Shown: positions 10,057 to 19,198 of the stretch, one piece after another | How positions within the stretch are numbered: position 1 is the first letter of the stretch | Layout: each line of letters starts with the position of its first letter | From: Bipolaris cookei | Taxonomy: Eukaryota > Ascomycota > Dothideomycetes > Pleosporales > Pleosporaceae | Assembly (NCBI GenBank): GCA_002286855.1 | Contig: NRSV01000137.1 | Location: forward strand, 1-22,517 | Direction of reading: 5' to 3' | Length of the DNA stretch: 22,517 nucleotides | Made by a program: the position numbers and the translations under genes | Notes under the pieces: generated by a model | Seen by the model: the letters and a program-made list of their open reading frames with translations, nothing else | The model's database searches: none | What the model was told of the DNA's origin: nothing

Positions 10057-10819
10057 TATTAATTCTTGCCGTATTGGCTGATAATTGCACTGGCTCAACT
10101 ATACTATCCATAGTCGCGGCATATGATCGACTGTTTGATGTCGGTGGGTCGACTCCGGGGTGGCAGTTGGTTTGGCTTAGCGTCTTGGACTGGCATGCCG
10201 TGTGTTGGTTTCTGCGGCTTCTATTTTTTTGAGCATGGTTTATTGTTTGCAACGCGCACTTTTTATGGGGTCTTCTGCTCACCCCTCCTGGGTCGGCTTT
10301 GAAACACTTTAAGGCCTCGCAATAAGCTCGCCTAACCACTGTTCCGCGACTGACATTACTACGCGTTGGCTTTAGTTGATTTGTCACGACATCGACGTAT
10401 CGCATATTGGATGCCTTTGATGCCATTTTTGTTTTGGACCAGGACAATGGGATATAGCGAGCAGGTGGTTGTGTCAGAAAAAACTTGAGCCTTTGTTACG
10501 CTGGAGTCATTGCCACCATATAATAGTATATTATAATATAATATGGTCAGCGAACTTGACTTGGTCTGGGCTTGGATAGCGACATTATGACAGGATTGAT
10601 GGTTATCACCCCCGCACAATGTTTTTTTCCTCGCACCCCATACAATATTACCAACTTTAAGACTAGGATTTGCTTCATCTCGTCGTTGTCTTTAATAATG
10701 CGAAAGATTTGGAATAGCTTCGAGAATGAGAAATGAGCAGGTTTTTTTTTGTTTTGCAGGAGTAGGCACGACTTACTTTGCTGGTTTGCATCTACATGAT
10801 GATGGTTGTCTAGCGCTGT
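10057..10819. other. Unassigned segment between the two P450 fragments
   Basis: 763 bp with no recognisable protein domain. It contains an AT-rich run near 10517-10543 (repeated TATAAT-like words). A 137-codon open frame on the minus strand (10034-10447) is rich in Ser, Arg and Asn and matches nothing I know. The side next to 10820 holds a 35-nt stretch (10786-10820) that recurs with small changes at 11171-11202. Confidence 0.4.
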
Positions 10820-11112
10820 GTGGTCTGGACCAACGCGCACAATGGGTCCGTACTTGTCGTGAACCTTTAGCATGTACTTGTACCATTCGCCTTTCAACTG
10901 ATTGTTGTACGAATGAAAGAAGCCAGATGCTGCCAGGTGCTTTGGACCAGGAAAGATAGACAGAGGGTGTAAGAAAACGTTGTAGACAACGCGATACACT
11001 GCACGAAAAGCGCACTTAAAATAGTCAGCGTTGATTGGTTGGATAGCACAGGACAGGAGAGGATACCCACAAATGCAACTCCACACACAAAAACCAATGT
11101 AAATAGAGTCAT
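10780..11112 (-). pseudogene. Cytochrome P450, N-terminal fragment
   Basis: Remnant of a fungal membrane-bound P450 mono-oxygenase. Proposed model (minus): exon 1 is 11112-11067, a hydrophobic anchor starting MTLFTLVFVCGVAFV. A 68-nt intron (11066-10999, GTATCC...GTGCAG, with CTGAC as possible branch site) follows. Exon 2 starts at 10998 and reads VYNVFLHPLSIFPGPKH, then KYGPIVRVGPDHT. The proline-rich HPLSxFPGP and YGPIVR motifs are hallmarks of the N-terminal part of fungal P450s. A GTAAGT at 10776-10771 could be the donor of the next intron. Only about 75-95 of roughly 500 residues are present. The I helix, ExxR and haem-binding Cys loop are absent from the window, so this is a broken gene. 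Confidence 0.82.
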
Positions 11113-11305
11113 GTTTGGTAGAGAATGCTTGAGAACATGGCAGATAGTCAGGAAGGCACCTTACATATTCTTGCATCTACAGATGATGATGCTAGCGCTG
11201 TGACCGAATCCTTCGGCCAAAGTGCCCGGGTACATGAACCTATCCGCTCGACTTTAATCCTACTCGGCTTTGTTTACAACGCGCTAGAGCCGTCCCCAAT
11301 TCGGC

Positions 11306-11396
11306 GGATGGCGTCGCGCCACCCATGCTGCGCATGGGCCCTCGCAAGCTTAGTACTAGGGCCCCTGAGCTCAACGATAAACATACGCTCAACAAT
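11306..11396. repeat. Left terminal inverted repeat of transposon B
   Basis: 91 bp, reverse complement of 13651-13735 apart from two substitutions and a 6-bp insertion. Confidence 0.9.
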
Positions 11397-11491
11397 AATT
11401 ATCAGCGTTTAAACCGTGATAATCAAATAGGTAGTATTCTTTTATAAAATTGATTCGAAAGCGATTGTTAAGTGTATCTACAAGCTACTAT

Positions 11492-13592
11492 TTATAAGTC
11501 TCTAGCTCTATCAGAGTAGTGCTCGTCGAGTAAGTCGTCGTTGTAGAGGCGCGACAGTGGCGATGAATAGCCAACAGAGCTCTCCTCTGAGCTCTCAGCG
11601 TCCTGCTCAGCTGTCTGTTGTGTGTTAAACATAGCCACCTCCTCCGCCAGAGCTCTCTCCTGCTGCTGACGTACTTTAAGAGCTGTCGCGTCGCGTGTGG
11701 CAATGTATATAGTATATGGGTCGTAGGGCTGTCGGGCTGTTAGGCCTAGCTATGCAGCACCTGTCGGATTGTATATAATAGATCTGCGTCACCTCTCCGC
11801 AATAGATCTTCTATTAATTAGACGCCAGGGGCTCTGCGCGCTTTCTCTTAGCGACGAGATATCATATTGTCGGAGGCCTAACGTACGTTGTATAGTTGTC
11901 CCTTCTCTATGTCGCCTTGCAGACAGCTTACCAAGACGTTGTATTGTAGATAGCTTAAGTGCAGTAATTAGACGCTTTATAGACTTGAGATTGCACTTTA
12001 AGAGCTTCCTTTCTATCTCTACAAGCTCGTCTTGTTCTCTTTTAATTACTATTCGTCTAGCGTCTTTAGCGTATAAAGGTCCTCCCTCGTCTAGGCGACG
12101 TCTATGAACAGCTCTCTCACGACGCTCCGCACAAGCAATCTTAGCAGCCTTTATTTACTGTAGAGCTTTAGCAAGTCCTTGAGTAGCCTAGGCCATTGCG
12201 AGAGCGCCTTTATACATAGTGTCTAGGGCGCTAGGCAAATCGTTATTAATATTATAGTCCTCCTAAAGACGCTGTTGCAACTCTATAAGTTAATTATTGA
12301 GTACGCGTGTCGTACGCGGAGTCCTCTAGCTCTGGAGATCCTCTGGAGTTCCGGCATTGTCTCTGTATACTTCTGCTAGCTGTAGATCCACACGGGGCAC
12401 CTCTATAAGTCTGACAGCGGCAAGGACGACGTCTGGGGCCCATGGAGCTAGTCCTATACGTCGCCAGCCACTTCGTATTGTGTTGTAGGTAAACGTCTAA
12501 CGTCGTATTTCATCAAGAGTAGCAAAAAAATTGTCCTTTGTAATCTCCTGAGCGCCTATACGCGCTGCCCAATCAAGCGTCTTTCCGTGATACCACTTTA
12601 ATGGCTGAAAGCAGCCCACATCTAGTGGCTGTAAAAGATGCGTCGTATGTGGGGGGAGCACAACTGCGAGTATACGATGGAGCTCACAGTACTCCAAAAA
12701 TTCGCGTATATTATGAGATCTATAGCTGTTAAGTAGTAGGAACCTCTATAGACCTTTCGTACGAACCTTTGTTTGTTTCTTAAAGTGCTAGATCTGTTAA
12801 ATAGCCCGAGGATGTAGTGTTGATAAAGTAATCGTTAGGGAGGTCAGTTGCCCAGTAATCAAGGATTGATTTGCCTTTGACAATGATCATAAGTGCGATT
12901 AAGCAGCCAGACGCAGATATACACTCTACAAGGCTAACGAGCTCTCTGTTGTTAGACGTTGGTATAAGGATATCGCGTCTATGTTGCGTGTAGACAGCCT
13001 GCCTCTTTAAGATGCTAATCTGGATGCTAGTCTTGTCTATATTGTATAGGTCATCCTCCTGTATACTGAGTAAGTATATAAGCTCTTTTGGCTGCTTAAA
13101 CTATTGTTGTAAGGCTTTTGGATCCTGCGCCAACTTGCGCGCAAGCTTAATTGGCTAGCTTCTTAATGTTGTATATTTTGTATGCTGCTTGAGCTAGCGG
13201 CGACCCTAGTTCTAGCCGATAACAGGCGCCTCTGCAGGAGCTAATATATTAGATTTAGAGTTGAAGGCGTCCTTAAAGGCTTGCTTTAGAAGGTGGTTAG
13301 CTTGAGCCTCGACTATATACTTGGTAACGCTGAAGCCTACGGCGTTGACAGCGTTGAGATAGTATATAAGAGAAGCCTCCTGTACGTTAGAGAGCTTTCT
13401 ATTTGTAGGCGCGCGTGTGGATCTGTTGTTGCTACCATTGAAAGCCCTGTGTAGGCGTTAATATGGAAGGTTGTGCAGTCGCGCGTATTCTGAGAGGTTG
13501 GGCTTGCGGAGACGTCTTAGCTCAACAACGGCGTCAGCTATTTCCCTAGAGGATCTCTCGTAACTAGTAGATGCCCTGGCACGTCGTAGCAT
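11492..13592 (-). pseudogene. Pogo-like DDE transposase B, heavily decayed
   Basis: The N-terminus from the ATG at 13592 has a psq-type helix-turn-helix segment with KPNLSEYARLHNLPY. The middle, near 13050-12790, reads DLYNIDKTSIQ, then a stretch matching the DDE core layout, e.g. TSNNRELVSLVECISASG and DYWATDLPNDYF. Near 12697-12600 is VVLPPHTTHLLQPLDVGCFQPLK, containing the third catalytic Asp. An acidic open tail ends at TAA (11494-11492). Stops and frameshifts break the frame repeatedly. TpA is strongly over-represented: I counted 16 TpA against 7 ApT in 12001-12180. This fits RIP. Not functional. Confidence 0.88.
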
Positions 13593-13650
13593 TTCTTCTA
13601 CGGAAAAAGGTTTGTGTTTCTTGCTATAGAGGTCTATGAATGGTGATACG

Positions 13651-13735
13651 ATTGTTGAGCGTAGGTTTATCGTTGAGCTCAGGGGCCCTAAGCTTACGAG
13701 GGCCCATGCGCAGCATGGGTGGCGCGACGCCATCC
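13651..13735. repeat. Right terminal inverted repeat of transposon B
   Basis: 85 bp, inverted match of 11306-11396. Confidence 0.9.
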
Positions 13736-14562
13736 TTGGGCCCGAGTAGTTGAATTCTAAGACAAACATGGGGTACAAAAAGAGGCTTCAGCTGCCCCTT
13801 AGCTACGGGTGATGTCTCGCTACGCCTATGAGATGTAGGTTAAGATGAAATAAGATGTAAACAAAGTCTAGAACGTCCATCCTCTTTGCAAGACATATAT
13901 CAGACTTTGCAAGCTTAATGAACACCACACCAAAGGAAAACCAAGATGTCGAGAAAGCAAGAGCAACTTAGACTTTTGAAACGCTTTCCGTTCGAGAGGT
14001 CAGTAGAAAATACCTAATATCGTGCACGTTCACTAGTTGCGCACAGTCACTAGTTGCTCCACCCAGCCACATTCACAAGCCTCACAAGAATGAGGTTGTA
14101 CAGCCTCGTACAGAAGCTATTCTCACGCGATTCTCTGACAGAGCGTTCTGTAAATCTATACAACAAGATATGCCTATACAAAACGTGTAGGAAGAGTTAA
14201 GGTTCTACCACGGCGGGTGGTCGTTGGAGCCTCTCGGGGTGGGCTATGGGAGACTGGATGTCACAAGATGCTAGGAGCACGAATCCAAAAGCTTTGGGAA
14301 GCGTTGGTGAATTGCTACGTACACTATCTGTGAAGACTCAAGACGTTGCGTAAGGAATCAGAACAGAAATTCGTCAACAGAATATATATCATGGGTGGCT
14401 AGCGTACGTGTAGTACCTCGGTAGCACTCAGCCAATCAGCAGCAGAATCCAGGTGTTATGGTAACCCGGTGGTTACCGTGACACTGGACGACTACGCGCA
14501 GGAGCAGTACTACGCTTCTTTGCTGTTTTTAAATTCAAATCACCTGAGGCCTTGTGCTCGCC
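13736..14562. other. Unassigned DNA with an inverted-repeat hairpin
   Basis: No gene recognised. The notable feature is a 30-nt hairpin at 14454-14483: 13-nt arms (TGTTATGGTAACC and its near reverse complement) around a CGGT loop, with two mismatched pairs. TGTTA...TGACA ends recall LTR termini, so it could be leftover retroelement ends. Confidence 0.4.
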
Positions 14563-16251
14563 TTAACTAAACAATTGTATAATTTTCTCGGTGTTGCGAG
14601 CTTGCTTTTAACGCTCTCTTTTAGCCTTGCGTTTTACTGCTTTTTCTGCCTTCTTGGCTTTAACCTGGTTTCGCTCTTCCTTCTCCCATGCTTTCAATTC
14701 ACGCTTATATTGCTTCTACTTTTCCTTAAGTAGCTTTTGAGCTTGCTCTAACTCACGCGGAGTAGCTTTTTCAGCTTCTACCTGTTACCCATAGGCCTCA
14801 AATGCGGCGTCATGTGCGTCAGCTTCCTTTTTTTGTAAAGGACTCCATCACTTGGCTGCTCCTCCGTACCACTCAATGCTGTGAGCGTACAACGACAATA
14901 CTTCCTCCTTACCCGTATTCTTCTCCTTTGCTGCTAAGGCCTGGTTTACGCCTTGTAGCCCATAATGAGCGAGCTCCAATTGCACGTGGAGCTGGTGAAT
15001 GATCTATTCGAGTGCCCCAACCTCACCACTAGTCTTATCCTTTGCTGTAATCCGAAACAATGACTTAGCCTCCAGCCAGTAAGACTCAACTGAAGCAGCT
15101 TGAGGCCCTGTTTAGTGTGGAGGTGTTATGATGATTGGAGACGTTGGTGCCCCGAAGCGGTTGAGTATAACGTGGGTGTTGGATGGGTGGATACCTGTGG
15201 CCTCGAAGGCCTTCCAAACCATCGATTTGGTGAAGGTATTCACTCAGGCAGGCCAGAATAGGTCAAAAAATGTTCTACTTCACAGGCGCCTACCCCTGCG
15301 TTGTGTGGTTGTGCATATCAAGTTCCTTGGTATAGATTTAAGCAAGAGGCTTGAAGCAGACAACATACAACGGCTGGATAGTCCGGGTAGCATATGGAAG
15401 AAATATCATAAGCAGAATCTTGTGATGATCACCATCGTCTCGGGACTCTGCCCTTAGTGCAGCGATGAAACACTTGCTCTAGCCACGCCAATCCTAAGTT
15501 ATTATCTCTCTATCTGTTTGGTGATGTGGTGAAGTGGATAGAGTGCTTTTTGGATCGAAAGAGTGTACCCTGCTTGTCTGTACTACGCGGCCAGCTGCTG
15601 GAAAGATGATGCTAGGGGGGAGTTGAGATCCATCGGCACATATAGTTGCTAACAACGCGACCTATTCACGATTATCATGGTGGAGTGACTGTTTAAACTG
15701 CCTCTGGCTGAACAATACCTTATTAAACACCCTCTTGCTCCTGCCACAAACCCCGATCGTGAAGCCCTTTTCATCCATGTTGTACGTGTTCTCAGGCTAG
15801 AAGTCATATTCAACTATCTTGTGATGCAAAAGCTTGAAATATTGGCTCTGATTTGCACCAGAATCAGCCTTGTGGCGACCTGTTTCTTTGGGCGTCGTCC
15901 AGGCTGTGATGAGAGTATCTTTGTGCCTGCGGAGAAAGCGATAAACCCAAGCTTTCAGAGGGCTCCCAAGCACATAGAGGAGTCACAAAATTGATTATCG
16001 TCTCCCTTGTAGGCATAAGATATCTCTCTACGAGCCCTCCGATGTACTCTATAATCTCAGTCTCATTTCCGTGGGTGGAGTAATCGTTTGTTAAGTCCAC
16101 TGTCCTAGACCGACGCATGAATGCCTTGTGCTCAGCGTGACAACGTCGATCGGCATACACTGTGTTTTTTTAGTCAATTTTCTATGTAAAAGACTATCTC
16201 CTGAATTAGCTGAGTCCAACTCTTGAATCGCGGCCTCAACGGATATGGTGG
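14563..16251 (-). pseudogene. Pogo-like DDE transposase C, decayed relic
   Basis: Reading the minus strand across frames gives the full domain order. First comes an N-terminal helix-turn-helix segment starting near 16240 (EAAIQELDSANSGDSLLHRK). A CENP-B-like part (IEYIGGLVERYLMPTRE, near 16060) follows. The first catalytic Asp is in NMDEKGFTIGV, at 15780-15748. Then come ICADGSQLPPSIIF, GLAWLEQVF and a degraded third-Asp region, HKILLMIFLPYATRTIQPLY, where the expected Asp after QPL is Tyr. A Lys/Glu/Arg-rich coiled-coil tail ends at TAA (14565-14563). Frameshifts and stops occur throughout. In 14581-14760 I counted 10 TpA against 5 ApT, again RIP-like. It resembles copy D more than copy A in DEKGF and the charged tail. 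Its terminal repeats were not found. Confidence 0.85.
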
Positions 16252-16517
16252 CGCTGAGTTACAAGGGGTGGTGCAATTAGCTGGTGATCGTGCGCAACTA
16301 GCGACCGTGCACGGCACGTATGCGCGTAATCCGTGCGGAGCCGAGAGATCGCATCCTTCTCGGCCCTCCATGCATAGAGAGGTTCAGTGTGATCCGAATG
16401 AGCCATGTAGAGATCCATCTCGGATGAAGATTATCATGTTTATCTCTTTCCCCACGACCAAGTCTGCATATTCGAACGTTCCCAGTTCTACTATCGTACC
16501 TACAATCTATCGCCAGT

Positions 16518-17845
16518 ATGTCTGCCTCTACAACTCTTATCGGCACGAGCTCTGCTCCGGCAGAGATGAATTACAAGGAATTATCAAAAGGCCCTGCCGC
16601 GACACGACTAGTACAGCCTCTGAAGTCTTCTGGAGCCCTCGACGCTCATGCGCACTTTTCCGTCACGCCAGTGATTGGCGAGGAGTTTGAAAATTTGCAA
16701 GTTAGTCAGATCCTGCACGACGACGACAAGATTAGAGACCTTGCAATCATGGGTAAGACTCACTAGATTAACTGATTCAGTGGCTAGGCGCTGACTCTTT
16801 GTTTTAGTCTCCGAACGTGGCGTCGTATTCCTACGAAACCAGGACATTACACTTGAGGATCAGAAGGCACTTGCTCAGAAACTCGGTGACCTAACGGGAA
16901 AGCCTGAGACATCTAAGGTAGAGAGTGATCCAAGTTCAACTTCAAGTGGGCTAATAATTACAAGCTCCACCGTCACGCTTTTAATGCAAGCCGAAGGGGC
17001 GTCACTGATGATCCAAATGACAAGGTAGACCCAGAGGTATTCGTAATTTGCTCTAAGGTATGTCTTCCTGTGACTAAGAGTTAGTCTTGTACTCATAGTT
17101 CCCAAGGAGGGTTACAAATACTACGATGATAGATTTCGATATAAGTGTAAAGCTATTGCTAGTGAAGGATGGCACTCTGAGTAAGTGCACCTAGTATCTT
17201 TCTAAACATGAGCTCACCCTCTTGCACAGCATGACATATGAGCAGGTTCCCCCCGACTATTCTATCCTTAAGATTCACACCATTCCATATGGGAATAGTG
17301 GCGGAGATACGCTTTGGGCTTCTGGGTACGAAGCATACGACCGCATGTCACCTCCCTGGAAAGTCTTTGCTGAATCGCTCACGGCTGTTCATGCTCAACC
17401 TAACTTCTCCGAAATTGCGAAACGATTTGACGGAAACATGCTCGAGGGCAACCGTGGCTCTCCCCTCAACACAGGGACGGATTTTGCAGCGTCACATCCC
17501 GTTATCCGCACGAACCCCGTCACAGGGTGGAAGTCTCTCTTCGGAGCCGCTCATCAGCTTGAAGGTGGCTATTTTGAGGGCGTGACGAAGGAAGAAAATC
17601 AGATCTTAAAAGCATATTTTCTGAAGCTCATTGCAGAAAACCATGATCTCCAGGTTCGCTTAAAGTGGAACGTCAATGATCTTGCCATCTGGGATAACCG
17701 ATGCGTGTTCCATTCAGCAACAAATGATGTATCTGGAAATGCCACGAGCACATCGATGAAAAAAGGAAACCGTGTCGTAAGCCTAGGAGAGAAACCCTTC
17801 TTTGATCCGGGATCCAAGTCTCGACAGGAAGCACTCGCTCTATAG
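16518..17845 (+). CDS. TauD/TfdA-family Fe(II)/2-oxoglutarate dioxygenase
   Basis: Couples oxidative decarboxylation of 2-oxoglutarate to hydroxylation of a substrate such as a sulfonate. The fungal relatives are often called taurine catabolism dioxygenases; the real substrate is unknown. Spliced model: exons 16518-16752, 16808-16917, 16965-17057, 17107-17180 and 17230-17845, introns 55, 47, 49 and 49 nt, giving 375 aa, the usual length. The 2-His-1-carboxylate iron site is complete: H169 and D171 in GWHSDMTY, and H332 in NRCVFHSATND. The 2OG-binding Arg is probably R352 in NRVVSLGEKPF. LFRNQD-like VVFLRNQDITLEDQK, GDTLWASGYEAYDR and HPVIRTNPVTGWKSLF are family signatures. Intron 3 needs an AG at 17105-17106 rather than the earlier TAG at 17096-17098, which would shift the frame. 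No premature stop is seen. It sits between transposase relics C and E. Confidence 0.87.
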
Positions 17846-18344
17846 GGATTTATCTAGCAGGTTTTAATTTGCTACTGTCGAACCATCAACGCAAGAGGGG
17901 GTTTAAGGTCAGGCGCCTTTATCTTTTAACCTTAATTTCAGCTATAATGCGTTGGGTTCCTTTCTTTAGGCTGTACCTAAGACTTTGGGATAGATACACA
18001 GTCTTCTAAAAGGTAGTAGTTATGGTGATAAATAAATTTCCTATATAGTTCTCAGAAGAACGCTACCTAGTTCTTGTGTTTATGCCTTTTGTATAATACT
18101 AAGCGCGTGTTACGGTACCAACACCGTAAGCTCAGGCCATCTTACACAGTCACGTGGATAATCCACCGACCAATCAGCCCACTAACTTACTCTGTGTATT
18201 CAACCTCACATCACGGGCATCTCAACGCGATAGAGTTTTGGTCTCAACCTCATCTATGACTGCTTACACAGTCTCGTGTATGTATGTATGTGTGTGTGTG
18301 TGCTTAGGATCAACTTTATATTTAGCAAGCTTAAACTACAGAAG
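17846..18344. other. 3' flank of the dioxygenase gene with an LTR-like start
   Basis: No gene. At 18108 a TGTTACGGT begins a small hairpin: TTACGGT at 18110-18116 pairs with ACCGTAA at 18123-18129. The following 150 bp look like LTR U3 sequence, but no partner was found. A short GT/GTAT repeat lies at 18276-18302. Confidence 0.35.
18276..18302. repeat. GTAT/GT microsatellite
   Basis: A run of GTAT units passes into GT units over 27 bp. Confidence 0.8.
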
Positions 18345-18763
18345 GCCGAAAAACAACTCGTGCTTTGGTACAGGAATCGACGATGTGGCGTTTGGCGCCC
18401 ATACCCGTTGAGTGTTGAGAGATGAGATGGATAGAATACTTGTTGATGAAGCGAGTAACCAAGCTTTCGCTCACTGGTCCCCCAGCTATCTGTGACGCAA
18501 AATTGACTATTATCTCTCTTTTAGGAAGTGTATAAAGAGTGGTAAGGTCTTCTATATACTTTCTAAACTAGTTACTCCTCTTGTTGTGGGGTAAGCTTCC
18601 ACTCGTTGGAGTCTTTGGTTTCCTGGGGTGCCTAAACGCCCTTGTGTCTCCGTGCCAAAGTTGAGCGATCACCACTAAATGGATCAGCAATTTTTGAATA
18701 CACAAATTTCTCTCCTGGTTCTAGCGCTTTGATTGCTGCACGCGCATCATGTATAGGTGCCAT
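18345..18763 (-). pseudogene. Pogo-like transposase E, N-terminal relic
   Basis: From an ATG at 18763 the minus strand encodes IHDARAAIKALEPGEKFVYSK and DRSTLARRHKGV, a psq-type helix-turn-helix like that of copy D (LAAINALKPNEKLIYSQ; DPGTLSRRYRG). After stops and a frame change it continues with LPKREIIVNFASQIAGG, VSESLVTRFINKYS and GAKRHIVDS, the CENP-B-type DNA-binding half. The similarity stops at about 18345-18365. The catalytic DDE half is absent. Stops include TAG and TAA that fit C-to-T changes. Confidence 0.8.
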
Positions 18764-19198
18764 AGCTATTAAGCAATTACACGGTGAAGTATGGGTGTTG
18801 TTTGGTGATCGGGCGTTGCGCGCACGGACACTGTACTATTGTGACTAAGTAGTACAGAGCCCTTCGAATTTCGCCGTTTCGGACGGATGGCAGACACTCG
18901 GCGATCTTGTGTTAACAAGCACTGAGATTAGAAATTTGATCAGAGAAGCGCCAAGGGCAAAAAAGTTGACGCAAGTATCGAGTCGTGAGATGCTGTTGCC
19001 TTCTCGCACATTTTAAATTTCTACTGCAAAGTATTAGAGGGCGCTGATGTGATGGTTTCTGCATGTGGCCGTCTTAGCGCAGCCTATATCAAGGATGACG
19101 ACATAGATGGGGTCGAGAGAGAAAAAAGCATAGGTTATCTGGTTCAATTTCCCGATGCATATCTTCTGCTCGTGCATGTATGCTAGGCCTTTGTACCC
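18764..19198. other. No feature recognised
   Basis: The stretch upstream of relic E contains no open frame with a recognisable motif. It may include the outer end of the transposon that carried relic E, but no matching inverted repeat was found. Confidence 0.4.

Larger units (their letters stand above)
11306..13735 (-). mobile_element. DNA transposon B with long terminal inverted repeats
   Basis: Element of about 2.43 kb bounded by inverted repeats 11306-11396 and 13651-13735. They align over 85 positions with two mismatches plus one 6-bp insertion (GTACTA) in the left copy. The outer end reads GGATGGCGTCGCGCCACCC. An inner part contains a near-palindrome, CCCATGCTGCGCATGGG. It encloses a decayed pogo-like transposase. 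The exact outer ends and any TA target duplication are unclear: CTACTCGG occurs outside both repeats, which may extend them. Confidence 0.85.

Noticed and set aside
10034..10447. 137-codon open frame as a new gene
   Set aside because: It has no recognisable domain, runs out of frame into the P450 duplicate, and has no evident promoter or introns.
11125..11412. 95-codon plus-strand frame as a gene
   Set aside because: Its second half is the left inverted repeat of transposon B, and its first half overlaps P450-like repeat sequence on the other strand.
15128..15457. 109-codon open frame on the plus strand
   Set aside because: It is antisense to relic C, whose minus strand shows clear transposase motifs.
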